A DNA stretch of 64,000 bases from an uncultured Pseudohongiella sp. (GCA_902537815.1 CACBCS010000005.1:1-64000); one strand, 5' to 3'. Positions 19,262 through 27,625 are shown, numbered from the stretch's first letter. The notes: a model not told the origin generated them from the letters alone. Numbers and translations are program-made.

Positions 19262-19281
19262 AGGTTTTACTGGGCTCTAAC

Positions 19282-19310
19282 GGAAAGCCCTGGCTGCTTG
19301 CCAGGGTTCC
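19282..19310 (+). terminator. Terminator-like hairpin between convergent genes
   Basis: GGAA-G-CCCTGGC (19282-19294), a short loop and GCCAGGG-TTCC (19300-19310) pair with one bulge, followed by a pyrimidine-rich TTCC stretch. It closes the dnaE2/lipoprotein direction and separates it from imuB. Confidence 0.5.
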
Positions 19311-19452
19311 TTCCTATTGTACTTTTTTGGTGTGCGCTGGTTGTCCCTTATCTTCGGTCAGCGTTTAGGGAAGTGGATGCATACTATATATTTCCGTTTG
19401 TTCTAGTATCTTCTGGAGGCTTATGCTGCGCTAATAGTGCATGTGAGTCCGC

Positions 19453-20931
19453 TCAGGAAAAATAACCGTGCAGGAACCAATTGCGCTTACCTCTACGTTC
19501 TCGAAACACCCACAGGCGGCTACCATTTCGATCTCTTGCGATATAGTAATCGCGGAGAATATCTTGGCCTGACCACCAGTAGGTTTCGATACGTTCAGGG
19601 CCGCTGATCAAAATAATAGCCTCACGGTGATATAGTTTACTGCCTTTTAGAGTTAGTTGAATGGGAGCATCCAGAAGCCAGAATGGGCGTGGGTTATTCG
19701 CTACTCCAGCAACTGACATTTCTGCCTTTTTGTCTTTGTAGTTCAGCTGTTGAGTGGCATATTCCGGGCAATGTTCAGCAACCGTATTGATGCTCTTTAG
19801 CGCATCATCGCCGAGGCGTGCATGCAGTTGCTCAATGAACTGATCGAGGTTCTTGCTGTTAATTTTTGATCCGTGCTCTATCTGCTCTTCTGTTACCAGG
19901 GCTTCACTGTCGCTCAGAAATGCATCGAACTGCTTGACCTCGAGTTTTAAACCGACAACAGGGGCAGGTACAGTAAGTTGGGCAAAATGGGTCTCTATCA
20001 GTAATAGAAGGTGATCACGGTGTCGAGTAGCCTGTCTCAGACCTATGTCAATTTCGGTGCGGCTGCGCTTTTCATGGATCATAGACAGCCGCAGGCGGCT
20101 GGTACTTAAATCTCTCTGTATCAGGAAATCGCGAAGTTTTATCAGTATTTCATCAATGATCGGCAGCAGGTAATGCAGATTCTCAACTTCATAAGGAAGG
20201 TCATAGGAAGCTGAAAATTCAGGTGAGGGTATATAGTTTCGGGTGGGCTCAGGACTTTTGCCTACTGCCTTGCTGAGTGAATTGACAAAATTACTCCCAA
20301 ACCGTTTATGCAGGCCTTCAGTCGGCAAGCGCCAGATGTCCCTTATTTTTCTGACTCCCATGCTGTGCAAACGCCGGCGCTGCTCCTTCTGCAGATCAAG
20401 TACATCAACAGATAGCTTTCCAAGGGCAGAGCGCAGGTTTTCTTTCTGATAGACCAGGGCATTATGTCCTGAACGCGCCAGCAATAAACTGCCGCTGACT
20501 GTTGGGCTGGCTGCGTAGAGAAAGCTGTCTCCCAGAGATCTGGTTTGCAGTGCGGGCACAATCAGGCTCTGAAGCTTGCTGTGGATATTGTCTATACCGC
20601 CAAAATATCTGAGACTGCTGCGAATTTCGCAGACCAGTGCTTGAGAGTGGAAGCTTACGGTAGCACTGACGTTTTCCGCCAGACCTGCTAACTCAGTGAG
20701 AATCTGTGTCTGCTGTGATTCGCTGAGTTCGCTTAGCTGCGGAAAATAGAGTGCATACCAGAGGCTTTGCCGTATGGATCGGGATTTCGTAGGGTTTTTA
20801 TTGCTTTCGCCATTGGGACAGTGCTGCTTATCAGGCTCGCAGCGGTTAGCCAGGGGCAGTTTGAGCACGCCTGATTTACGCGACCCGGCGGTAGCCGCGG
20901 GTTTTTGCGCCGAATTATCCGGATCCTCCAT
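19453..20931 (-). CDS. imuB: ImuB, Y-family polymerase-like mutasome protein
   Basis: I place the start at the ATG at 20931 (492 residues), 16 bp after the imuA stop; earlier in-frame starts would overlap imuA. ImuB is a catalytically dead Y-family homologue that bridges ImuA, DnaE2 and the beta clamp. Its marks are the opening L-W-Y-A-L-Y-F-P-Q-L, then ALVCEIRSSLRYFGG, the thumb helix-hairpin region (MGVRKIRDIWRLPTEGL), and a C-terminal domain ending near an ETYWWSGQDILRDYYIARDR segment. Expressed with imuA from a LexA-controlled promoter. The basic N-terminal tail of about 50 residues, rich in Lys, Ser and Asn, is longer than usual. Confidence 0.9.
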   Translation of the reverse strand: MEDPDNSAQKPAATAGSRKSGVLKLPLANRCEPDKQHCPNGESNKNPTKSRSIRQSLWYALYFPQLSELSESQQTQILTELAGLAENVSATVSFHSQALVCEIRSSLRYFGGIDNIHSKLQSLIVPALQTRSLGDSFLYAASPTVSGSLLLARSGHNALVYQKENLRSALGKLSVDVLDLQKEQRRRLHSMGVRKIRDIWRLPTEGLHKRFGSNFVNSLSKAVGKSPEPTRNYIPSPEFSASYDLPYEVENLHYLLPIIDEILIKLRDFLIQRDLSTSRLRLSMIHEKRSRTEIDIGLRQATRHRDHLLLLIETHFAQLTVPAPVVGLKLEVKQFDAFLSDSEALVTEEQIEHGSKINSKNLDQFIEQLHARLGDDALKSINTVAEHCPEYATQQLNYKDKKAEMSVAGVANNPRPFWLLDAPIQLTLKGSKLYHREAIILISGPERIETYWWSGQDILRDYYIARDRNGSRLWVFRERRGKRNWFLHGYFS

Positions 20932-20947
20932 GATTTTCTCTGCGGAC

Positions 20948-21688
20948 TCAGGCTGACAGTGACTCCGGGTAGAGACTGAACTGAGCACTTAATGGCCTGA
21001 AATTGCCACGGGCCTTGATGACGGTCACTTCGGCTCGAGAAAAATCGCGATTACCAGTGGCAGAAGCCTTTATTTGCAATCGTAATGACGAAGGTGAGTA
21101 CTTACTATCATTGCGCTTGAACAGGATCGCCAGCGTGTCGCCAGCTTCAGCTGCAAGCTGCAGACGGCGTAGCACTTTGCCCGGTAGCCAGTTCTGCCAG
21201 GCCAGCACCAGCCCGCAGTTTTCCGTTTGCATTGCCTTTTCCATACTCCATAGCGCGTCTTTACAGGGCGTGTCTTGCTTCACGATAAGGATCTGGTCGA
21301 CATCGATTCCCGCTTGAGTCAGAGCAGGCGCATTAAGCAGATAAGGCGGGGCCACCCAGAGAATCCATTTTCCCTGCTTGATGACCGACTGCATCAGAGG
21401 GATGAGCAGCTGCAGCTCTCCCATACCCGAGTGTCGCGCAATTACTTCGACCAGGCCGCTGCGAGGCCAGCCTCGGCCCGGCAGAATATCGTCCAGTTCA
21501 CGATACCCCGTGGCGACACCGTGAAAGCCCTGGCCAGCCATATCGCAGCCACGCCAGAGGTTTGGGTTGCTGTGCAGCAGTTTATTGACTCTTGTCCGGG
21601 GGGTTCCCCTGCTGTTGCAGGCGATATCGTTGAATGCCTTGCCAATATTGGCCTCTGGCTGAGTGACAGAATCTCTGAGAATAGCCAT
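20948..21688 (-). CDS. imuA: ImuA, RecA-like SOS mutagenesis protein
   Basis: The ATG at 21688 gives 246 residues; a GTG at 21700 would add four. ImuA resembles the RecA core and works with ImuB and DnaE2 in translesion synthesis. Visible signs are G-Y-R-E-L-D-D-I-L-P-G-R-G-W-P-R-S-G-L, typical of the ImuA/SulA-like start, then LVEVIARHSGMGELQLLIPLM and a W-I-L-W-V-A-P-P-Y strand. No full Walker A motif is seen, as is usual for this family. The gene lies 20 bp downstream of a LexA operator and heads an imuA-imuB operon convergent with dnaE2. Confidence 0.88.
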   Translation of the reverse strand: MAILRDSVTQPEANIGKAFNDIACNSRGTPRTRVNKLLHSNPNLWRGCDMAGQGFHGVATGYRELDDILPGRGWPRSGLVEVIARHSGMGELQLLIPLMQSVIKQGKWILWVAPPYLLNAPALTQAGIDVDQILIVKQDTPCKDALWSMEKAMQTENCGLVLAWQNWLPGKVLRRLQLAAEAGDTLAILFKRNDSKYSPSSLRLQIKASATGNRDFSRAEVTVIKARGNFRPLSAQFSLYPESLSA

Positions 21689-21708
21689 TTTTAAATCCAC
21701 ACTGTTTA

Positions 21709-21754
21709 TACTGTATTTTTATACAGTATAAAACCAGTGCATTTTTGATCGCAA
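21709..21754 (-). promoter_or_regulatory. imuAB promoter with overlapping LexA operator
   Basis: On the minus strand TTGCGA (21754-21749), an 18-bp spacer and TATACT (21730-21725) form a promoter. The last bases of the -10 box begin a LexA box, TACTGTATAAAAATACAGTA (21728-21709; CTGT-N8-ACAG at 21726-21711). The geometry is the same as at dnaE2, so both halves of the mutasome should be induced together. Confidence 0.88.
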
Positions 21755-21787
21755 CTCTTTTTGTGTATTTAAGTATTTTTTTACATA

Positions 21788-21817
21788 TTGACAGTAATCA
21801 ATTGTTTTTAATTATAT
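21788..21817 (+). promoter_or_regulatory. Candidate promoter for the 30-residue peptide gene
   Basis: A consensus TTGACA (21788-21793) is followed after 18 bp by TTATAT (21812-21817) in an AT-rich stretch, pointing toward the small gene at 21938. This would leave a leader of about 115 nt. Confidence 0.4.
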
Positions 21818-21937
21818 TTTTCTAAAGACTCTCGGTAATAAGCCGTTAAGTCCCTGTATGATGAATTTGCCGGCAGTCATAAGGCTCTCATCAGTTAAAA
21901 CGGCAGTTCTATCTGAAATCAGTACCGGAGAGTACCG

Positions 21938-22030
21938 ATGAATAAGAAACCGGACATGGTATTCGTAGTTTTCACAGTCTTCGTGATGAGTGTGCTTGCC
22001 AGCAGCGTTGCCCAAAGCGCCCTGCTCTAG
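21938..22030 (+). CDS. 30-residue single-pass membrane peptide
   Basis: ATG at 21938 follows a GGAGAG ribosome site at the right distance. The 30 codons encode a basic head (M-N-K-K-P-D) and one hydrophobic helix rich in Val and Phe (MVFVVFTVFVMSVLASSVA), then a short polar tail and TAG. The layout is that of a small inner-membrane protein. It lies between imuA (divergent) and ygfA (convergent). Function unknown. Confidence 0.6.
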   Translation: MNKKPDMVFVVFTVFVMSVLASSVAQSALL

Positions 22031-22117
22031 CACAGCCGCACCGACAGACACAGATTTACGCTAACCAGAAAGGGCAGAGACGCCAGGGGTAGGTAGAGAA
22101 GTGCTCTATGAACCGCC

Positions 22118-22717
22118 CTACGCAGTATCGGGGCGGTATATTTTCTCTGCGGTTACGACCGCGTCCAGTCTTACATCCCAGCCTTCGGTGGGGAGCCCAT
22201 CAGCTAACTGGCACTCATGTGCCAGCCCGATCAGCAGAGGCTGACTGCTGCGATTGAAAACCTTAAAACTGAACGTTCGGTCATAAAACCCCTTGCCCAT
22301 ACCGAGGCGATAGCACTCCCGATCAAATGCCACCAGTGGCACCAGAACCAGATCAAAACCGGTCGGTGAGACCTCGGTAGCGGGCGCCGGCGGCTCCGCT
22401 ATGCCCCATTGATTCTCAATCAGCTTCGTTGCGCTGTCATAGGGTGCGAAGCTGAGCAATTGTTCATCGCGTTGGTTAACAACTGGCAGAAAGCAGGTTT
22501 TACCTTCAGTCAGAGCTTGTGACAGCAGGGGTTGGGGGTCGATTTCGCCATCAACGGCGAGGTAAAACGCGATCTTCGTGGCGGACTGATAAAAATCCTG
22601 AGCGGTAACTAAGAAGGAAAGGGTTGCCGCTGCGGCTGCTTGCTCCTCTTCACTCAAACGCTTGCGAGCCGTCCGATGCAACTCACGCAGGGTATGACGT
22701 TCGTTCTTATCCATCAT
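22118..22717 (-). CDS. ygfA: 5-formyltetrahydrofolate cyclo-ligase
   Basis: The 199-residue product matches the family along its length: an N-terminal R-x-x-x-R-K-R-L segment, then IAFYLAVDGEIDPQPLL, and the conserved phosphate/ATP region L-V-P-L-V-A-F-D-R-E-C-Y-R-L-G-M-G-K-G-F-Y-D-R. The enzyme uses ATP to convert 5-formyl-THF to 5,10-methenyl-THF in the cytoplasm. As in E. coli it lies immediately downstream of the 6S RNA gene and next to zapA. In E. coli ssrS and ygfA are co-transcribed, and the spacing here (about 30 bp) would allow the same. Confidence 0.93.
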   Translation of the reverse strand: MMDKNERHTLRELHRTARKRLSEEEQAAAAATLSFLVTAQDFYQSATKIAFYLAVDGEIDPQPLLSQALTEGKTCFLPVVNQRDEQLLSFAPYDSATKLIENQWGIAEPPAPATEVSPTGFDLVLVPLVAFDRECYRLGMGKGFYDRTFSFKVFNRSSQPLLIGLAHECQLADGLPTEGWDVRLDAVVTAEKIYRPDTA

Positions 22718-22749
22718 CGATTGAGGTCAGTCTGGCGAAGGTCATATCA

Positions 22750-22929
22750 AGCCCCCCGGAACACCGCTACCAAAGTTGCCCTGAACCGAAAGGTTCAGGT
22801 GGTGGCTCCCGCGATGCATAAGGCTTTCCGGCTTGCGGACTTGCACAACAACATCTAACGAGTTGCCTCCGGGTATTACAATATCGGCTCAAGAACACTT
22901 TTGACTGGCAAATGTTCTAGGGAACTCTC
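22750..22929 (-). ncRNA. ssrS: 6S RNA
   Basis: Read on the minus strand, the segment between zapA and ygfA contains the 6S landmarks: C-T-T-G-A-G-C-C-G-A-T-A-T-T near the 5' side, AAGCCTTA in the middle, and the hairpin CCTGAACCTTTCGGTTCAGG near the 3' side, each close to the E. coli sequence. The ends pair: CCC-TA-GAACA near the 5' end with TGTTC-C-GGGG near the 3' end. About 180 nt long, usual for the family. 6S RNA mimics an open promoter and binds sigma70 RNA polymerase in stationary phase. Ends are estimated to within a few bases. Confidence 0.88.
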
Positions 22930-22935
22930 ACAGGT

Positions 22936-22941
22936 ATTATA
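22936..22941 (-). promoter_or_regulatory. -10 box of the 6S RNA promoter
   Basis: A perfect TATAAT on the minus strand (22941-22936) sits 7 bp before the inferred 6S RNA 5' end. The -35 region is not close to consensus (TTCCCT at 22964-22959). Confidence 0.65.
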
Positions 22942-23070
22942 GCTTGGGCTGCGGGGGCAGGGAAAGCGCCTGACTGGCAGGAATCGTAATTGCGTCAATG
23001 GGGAAGGTCGGTGTCAGTCAGGGCCGGGGGCACTCGCTCGCAGCTGAGATCGCACTCTTGGCTGACCATG

Positions 23071-23385
23071 CTAGAACTCAAGCTGTCTTGATGAGGCTAA
23101 AGCCAGATCGATTTTTTCCTCGAGAGATTGCACCTGCTCTGAAGTAGTCTGGCGGGTCTCGTTAATCAGCCGGTTTTTTCGCAGCATGTCATGGGTGATG
23201 TTCAGCGCTGCCATTACCGCGATCTTCTCAGCACCGTGGATGTTGCCGCGACCCTTAATTTTCCGCATGCTCTCGTCAAGATAGCGAGCAGACTTGATAA
23301 GTGCCTCCTGATCGGAAGGAGGGCAGTTGACCTGATACTCCTTATCCAGGATAGTCACTTGAATCGCGGTGCTTTGCTCACTCAT
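23071..23385 (-). CDS. zapA: Cell division protein ZapA
   Basis: The 104-residue product fits ZapA: an N-terminal small globular domain (V-T-I-L-D-K-E-Y-Q-V-N-C-P), the K-I-K-G-R-G-N-I-H-G-A-E-K-I-A-V-M-A-A-L-N-I-T-H-D linker-helix segment characteristic of the family, and a C-terminal coiled coil with heptads through QVQSLEEKIDLAL. ZapA cross-links FtsZ filaments at the division site. It lies upstream of 6S RNA and downstream of a second coiled-coil gene on the same strand, a standard gammaproteobacterial arrangement. Confidence 0.93.
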   Translation of the reverse strand: MSEQSTAIQVTILDKEYQVNCPPSDQEALIKSARYLDESMRKIKGRGNIHGAEKIAVMAALNITHDMLRKNRLINETRQTTSEQVQSLEEKIDLALASSRQLEF

Positions 23386-23422
23386 ATTCTCTCGCCTAAA
23401 TAACTCTGCTTTGCAGGCCGTC

Positions 23423-23629
23423 TCAGGAATTGTCCATGGACTTCAGTCGGTCAAGTACCGACTGCAATTTGGTCTTGGCAAGCTGATTCTTTTCCATCAA
23501 TTGCTGACGCTCATGCTGCAGGTTCGACTTATCGGCTTTAAGGGCCTGGTTTTCACGCTTCATTTCAGCGCACAGATCAATCAGATCATCCACTTTGCCG
23601 CTGAGGGTGTTAAAACTTTCTTCGCTCAT
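23423..23629 (-). CDS. ZapB-like coiled-coil protein (TIGR02449 type)
   Basis: From the ATG at 23629 the product has 68 residues and is almost entirely a coiled coil (KVDDLIDLCAEMKRENQAL, then LQHERQQLMEKNQLAK). Small proteins of this kind lie next to zapA in many gammaproteobacteria and are classed as TIGR02449; a division role like that of ZapB is inferred. An upstream in-frame TTG at 23665 would add 12 residues but has no better ribosome site. The gene is 37 bp before zapA and likely co-transcribed. Confidence 0.8.
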   Translation of the reverse strand: MSEESFNTLSGKVDDLIDLCAEMKRENQALKADKSNLQHERQQLMEKNQLAKTKLQSVLDRLKSMDNS

Positions 23630-23914
23630 ACCGTAGTCAGTTGTTTTTGCTGGGGAACCGGACAAATCGCGCGGGCACCGGCTCGTCGAAATGGATTAAA
23701 TTCATGCCTTCGCAACGCTCTACCAGCGTTTGTTTAGGCACCACATGAACTATAGAGCTGAGGTGTTTTCGGGTCAATGAAAGAGTGAAAAAAATGGGGC
23801 TTGGTTCCCGTCAGCCGGCCCGATATGCTTGCACAGCGGCAATCCGGCTCATCATTCTGATGAGCATATTCGGTCTGAGGATCCGTCAACCAACACAGGA
23901 GTCTTGTAGTCCCC

Positions 23915-25246
23915 ATGGCAGGTAATTCCAACCCCTATAAAGAAATGAGAACCCGGCGCAAGGAGTTAATGGCGCAAATGGAGCCCAACAGTATCGCCCT
24001 GGTTCCCTCTGCCCCGCCGAGCTTCCGGAATAACGATGCGGAGTATTTATACCGCCAGAACAGTGACTTTTATTACCTGACCGGCTTTGCTGAAGAGCAC
24101 GCTCTGCTGGCGCTGATCCCCGGCCGCAAGCAGGGAGAAGTGGTTCTGTTCTGCCAGGAAAAAAATAAGGAAAGGGAATTGTGGACGGGCATCCTGATGG
24201 GTCCGGATGCAGCCATTCAGAGTCTTGCGATTGATGATGCCTATCCGATTGCGGATATTGATGACATTCTACCGGGTCTGATCGAGGGCAGAGACCGCGT
24301 CTACTACTCCATGGGGAAGGACGACAAGTTCGATGACCAGGTCATGGAATGGGTGAAGACGATTCGCCAGAAGGCGAAAATGGGTGCGCATCCACCGGGA
24401 GAGTTTTTGATGCTTGACCACCTGCTGCATGAACTGAGGTTGTTCAAGAGTGCTGCCGAGATCAAACTTATGGAGCGGGCCGCTAAAATTTCAGCGGAGG
24501 GGCATCGACGGGCCATGGCTTTCTGCCGACCCGGTGTGCATGAATATGAGCTCGAGGCAGAACTGCTCTATGCTTTTACCCGCAACGGCAGTCGTGCGCC
24601 TGCCTACAGTTCAATCGTGGCAGCTGGGAACAACGCCTGCATTCTCCACTACAACACCAACAATGCGGCAATCGAAGAGGGAGATCTCGTTCTTGTTGAT
24701 GCGGGCTGTGAATACGAATACTACGCGTCTGATATCACCCGCACCTTTCCGGCCAGCGGTAAATTCAGCGATGAACAGAAAGCGATCTATGAAATCGTAC
24801 TTAAGGCTCAGGAAGCTGCAATTGAGGAAATCAAACCCGGTGCGCTGTGGGATGCACCCCATAACGCATCGGTGAAAGTGATCACGCAAGGCCTGATTAA
24901 GCTCGGTTTATTGCAGGGCAAGCTGTCACAGCTGATCAAAACCGAGGCCTACAAAGCGTTCTATATGCATCGTGTAGGCCACTGGATAGGTATGGATGTT
25001 CACGACGTTGGCGATTACAAAATCGACGGAACCTGGCGCTTGCTGGAGGCAGGCATGGTGACCACAATCGAGCCGGGAATTTATATTGCCCCTGACAATA
25101 CCGATGTGCCTGAACAATGGCGCGGGATCGGCGTGCGTATCGAAGATGATGTGTTGGTGACCAAGTCGGGGTATCGAATCCTCAGTAAAGGGGTGCCCAA
25201 AACCGTTTCAGAAATTGAAGCATTCATGTCTGAGACGACACACTAG
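23915..25246 (+). CDS. pepP: Xaa-Pro aminopeptidase PepP
   Basis: The 443-residue product has the N-terminal creatinase-like domain with R-N-N-D-A-E-Y-L-Y-R-Q-N-S-D-F-Y-Y-L-T-G-F, then the pita-bread metal domain. Metal ligands are visible in VDAGCEYEYYASDITRTFP (two Asp), HRVGHWIGMDVHDVG (His), T-I-E-P-G-I-Y (Glu) and V-R-I-E-D-D-V (Glu). It removes N-terminal residues before proline in the cytoplasm, with manganese in known members. The stop is 2 bp before ubiH, so the two are co-transcribed as in E. coli. The usual ygfB gene before it is absent. Confidence 0.95.
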   Translation: MAGNSNPYKEMRTRRKELMAQMEPNSIALVPSAPPSFRNNDAEYLYRQNSDFYYLTGFAEEHALLALIPGRKQGEVVLFCQEKNKERELWTGILMGPDAAIQSLAIDDAYPIADIDDILPGLIEGRDRVYYSMGKDDKFDDQVMEWVKTIRQKAKMGAHPPGEFLMLDHLLHELRLFKSAAEIKLMERAAKISAEGHRRAMAFCRPGVHEYELEAELLYAFTRNGSRAPAYSSIVAAGNNACILHYNTNNAAIEEGDLVLVDAGCEYEYYASDITRTFPASGKFSDEQKAIYEIVLKAQEAAIEEIKPGALWDAPHNASVKVITQGLIKLGLLQGKLSQLIKTEAYKAFYMHRVGHWIGMDVHDVGDYKIDGTWRLLEAGMVTTIEPGIYIAPDNTDVPEQWRGIGVRIEDDVLVTKSGYRILSKGVPKTVSEIEAFMSETTH

Positions 25247-25248
25247 CC

Positions 25249-26478
25249 ATGCAGGCCCAGACCTTAGCAGCCCAGTATGATGTCGTTGTTGTTGGCGGAG
25301 GCCTCGTTGGCGCCAGTTTTGCATTGAACCTGGCTCAACAAACCAAAGACAGCGGCTACAGCATCTTGGTGGCTGAAGCCGTCGACAGCACGAATTTTGA
25401 TCAGCAACCGAGCTTTGATTCGCGTTCCACCGCGCTGTCTTTCGGAAGCAGACAGATTTTCGAGACCATGAAGCTGTGGTCGGCGATTGCCCCGCTTGTT
25501 GAGTCGATTGTTGAGATTCAGGTCAGTGATCGTGGACATTTTGGTCGGACAACGCTCAGCAGTGCAGAGCAGGGCGTTGAGGCCCTGGGCTACGTGATCG
25601 AAAACAGGGAACTGGGCGGCGTCTTGAGCGAGGCCATGCAGGCGTCGTCCGGGGTCAGCCTGCTGGCACCAGCCCAAATCACTCAGATAAAACCCTGTCA
25701 GTCTGGGATGGAGTTAACGGTTGCGCGCGATGAGCAATTGACCCGGCTCTCTGCCAAGCTGGTTGTGTTAGCTGAAGGTGGCAGATCTTCTATTTGCAAA
25801 AGTCTTGGAATCGACCAGGCCCAAACCGATTATGGCCAGCATGCGGTCATTACCAATGTCGCGTTTGAGATGCCCCATTCGGGGGTTGCCTTCGAGCGTT
25901 TTACCGAGTCTGGTCCGCTTGCGGTTCTGCCGCTTTCAGACTTTCAGGAGTCAAACCGGGGTTCGCTCGTCTGGACTGTCTCGGAATCTTCCCGGGAAGA
26001 GCTTCTCAGCTGTGACGAAGAGATCTTTCGGTCGAGGCTGACGCAGTACTTCGGAGAACGACTGGGCAGAATTCTGCAAATCGGTCAGCGCGTTGCCTAT
26101 CCGCTGTCTTTGACGCTGGCCAGGGAGCAGATCAGGCCGGGGCTGGTCCTGTTGGGCAATGTGGCGCACACCTTACATCCGGTGGCGGGGCAAGGTCTGA
26201 ACCTTGCCCTGCGCGACTCTGCGGCCCTTGTTCGTCAGCTGGTCATCGCAAAAGCGCAGGGCGTCAGCCCAGGCGAGATGAAGATTCTGCAGGCCTATCT
26301 GGAATTGCAAAATCAGGATCAGTTCGAGTCAGTGCTGTTTACCGACCAAACGGTGAAACTGTTTTCGAACGATCAATGGGCTCAGAGGGCGATCCGCAAA
26401 CTGGGGTTGCTGGGCCTGGAGCTCGTGCCATCTGTGCGCAGCAGGTTCGCTCAAAGCGCTATGGGGCTGAAGCCCTGA
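25249..26478 (+). CDS. ubiH: Ubiquinone biosynthesis hydroxylase UbiH
   Basis: The 409-residue flavoprotein opens with the FAD-binding V-V-V-G-G-G-L-V-G-A-S motif and keeps the family's second and third signatures: a LVVLAEGGRSS segment (DG-type) and GNVAHTLHPVAGQGLNLALRD. It belongs to the UbiH/UbiF/VisC/COQ6 monooxygenases that hydroxylate the ubiquinone ring. Position right after pepP supports ubiH. A second paralog, probably ubiI, follows after two minus-strand genes. Acts at the inner membrane in aerobic ubiquinone synthesis. Confidence 0.9.
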   Translation: MQAQTLAAQYDVVVVGGGLVGASFALNLAQQTKDSGYSILVAEAVDSTNFDQQPSFDSRSTALSFGSRQIFETMKLWSAIAPLVESIVEIQVSDRGHFGRTTLSSAEQGVEALGYVIENRELGGVLSEAMQASSGVSLLAPAQITQIKPCQSGMELTVARDEQLTRLSAKLVVLAEGGRSSICKSLGIDQAQTDYGQHAVITNVAFEMPHSGVAFERFTESGPLAVLPLSDFQESNRGSLVWTVSESSREELLSCDEEIFRSRLTQYFGERLGRILQIGQRVAYPLSLTLAREQIRPGLVLLGNVAHTLHPVAGQGLNLALRDSAALVRQLVIAKAQGVSPGEMKILQAYLELQNQDQFESVLFTDQTVKLFSNDQWAQRAIRKLGLLGLELVPSVRSRFAQSAMGLKP

Positions 26479-26502
26479 CTGGCGTTTCCCTCGTCGAAAG
26501 CC

Positions 26503-26916
26503 TTAATTTTGCGTTAGCAAGCCGCGGATGTTCTCGATACGTTTTCTGTTGGCACCGAGGTCGGTGTAGCCCAGCCTGGACGCCGAACGCACGTGGATAA
26601 CGCCTGCTGTCGAATCCTCAAGAAACTCCACGTCGTCAACGTAGCGCATCAGGCGTGAGGTAAATTCGGCGTAGAGATAGCCGTCTCCTGATTCCACAAT
26701 ATTGGCCTCATCGAGTCCGAGCAGCACCTGTTCGACCTGGCGCAGGCTTGCTTGCAAGGGCTGGATTCCGTGTTCAGCGTCAGATTCGAAACTGGAGACG
26801 CAGTTAGGCGACTTCGGGCACGCAGTCAGACGACCATTCTGCACGCCGATGTTTTGCGGCGGCTCTCCGGCACAGGCTGTCAGGAAAGGAATGAGTGAAA
26901 ATAAGGATTTTTTCAT
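26503..26916 (-). CDS. DUF1499 family lipoprotein
   Basis: The 137-residue product has a short lipoprotein signal (F-L-T-A-C, Cys 15) and then the DUF1499 opening C-P-K-S-P-N-C-V-S-S-F. The remainder (LYAEFTSRLMRYVDDVEF, then IHVRSASRLGYTDLGANR) is the conserved body of the family. Function is unknown; the domain is found in bacterial lipoproteins and plant chloroplast proteins. It lies on the opposite strand between ubiH and ubiI, an insertion in the usual pepP-ubiH-ubiI order. Confidence 0.85.
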   Translation of the reverse strand: MKKSLFSLIPFLTACAGEPPQNIGVQNGRLTACPKSPNCVSSFESDAEHGIQPLQASLRQVEQVLLGLDEANIVESGDGYLYAEFTSRLMRYVDDVEFLEDSTAGVIHVRSASRLGYTDLGANRKRIENIRGLLTQN

Positions 26917-26983
26917 GTTAACTCGGCGCCTTTGAGTCGCTGCGCCAAGGAGTCAGCGAATATGCATGTATTCAAGGTCGGGA

Positions 26984-27445
26984 CTACTGGACAACGGTCA
27001 TTCCGAGCCATTCCGCAATCAGGGCAGGTTTGTCTTCGCCTTCGATTTCCACCGTGACTGCGTGTTTGAGTAACCACTGATTGGGGTTTTTCTCCTCGGC
27101 GCTCAAAAGTTGAAACCGCCCTCTGACTTTGTTGTTGACCTTGACCGGGTTGATAAAGCGTAGCTTGTCGAAGCCGTAGTTAATGCCCATCACCGCATTC
27201 GCAAGTTTCGTGCTGCCTTCGTAGCCCATCTCAACCATCAGGGACATCGTCAGAAAGCCATGGGCGATTGTCGTTCCGAAAGGTGTTTGCGCCGCCCGTT
27301 CCGGATCAACATGGATGTACTGATGGTCTCCGGTCGCTTCGGCGAACTGATTGATTCTTTCTTGATCGATCAGCATCCAGTCAGAAACACCGACTTCTTT
27401 GCCGATGTAGTCGTTCAACTGATCAGTGGTCAGGGTGAGTGGCAT
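26984..27445 (-). CDS. MaoC-family enoyl-CoA hydratase
   Basis: The start at 27445 follows GAGGAG with good spacing and gives 153 residues; an earlier GTG-type frame adds ten residues without support. The hot-dog-fold hydratase motif A-T-G-D-H-Q-Y-I-H-V-D-P-E-R-A carries the catalytic Asp40 and His45, and T-I-A-H-G-F-L-T-M-S-L is the following helix. Such single-domain enzymes hydrate trans-2-enoyl-CoA to the (R)-3-hydroxy form, linking fatty-acid oxidation to other paths. Substrate range is not readable from the sequence. It is divergent from ubiI. Confidence 0.88.
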   Translation of the reverse strand: MPLTLTTDQLNDYIGKEVGVSDWMLIDQERINQFAEATGDHQYIHVDPERAAQTPFGTTIAHGFLTMSLMVEMGYEGSTKLANAVMGINYGFDKLRFINPVKVNNKVRGRFQLLSAEEKNPNQWLLKHAVTVEIEGEDKPALIAEWLGMTVVQ

Positions 27446-27625
27446 GGCTATCTCCTCGATACGCGTGCGGGGCAAGCCTTCAGTTTATCAGCATTCACTT
27501 TGAGTTCCTATTTGCCGGCGGGCAAGGGTGCCCGGTCAGTGGACTGCTGCGTGCGAGGCAATACGGTCTGTCGGATTGAATCAGCGGGGCATGCAAGCTC
27601 GTTGGTGAGCCCCTATAATGAGGCG

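Noticed and set aside
27614-27619. Perfect TATAAT seven bases before the ubiI start, possible leaderless promoter
   Set aside because: No acceptable -35 box lies at the right distance and an AGG ribosome site is present, so chance is as likely.
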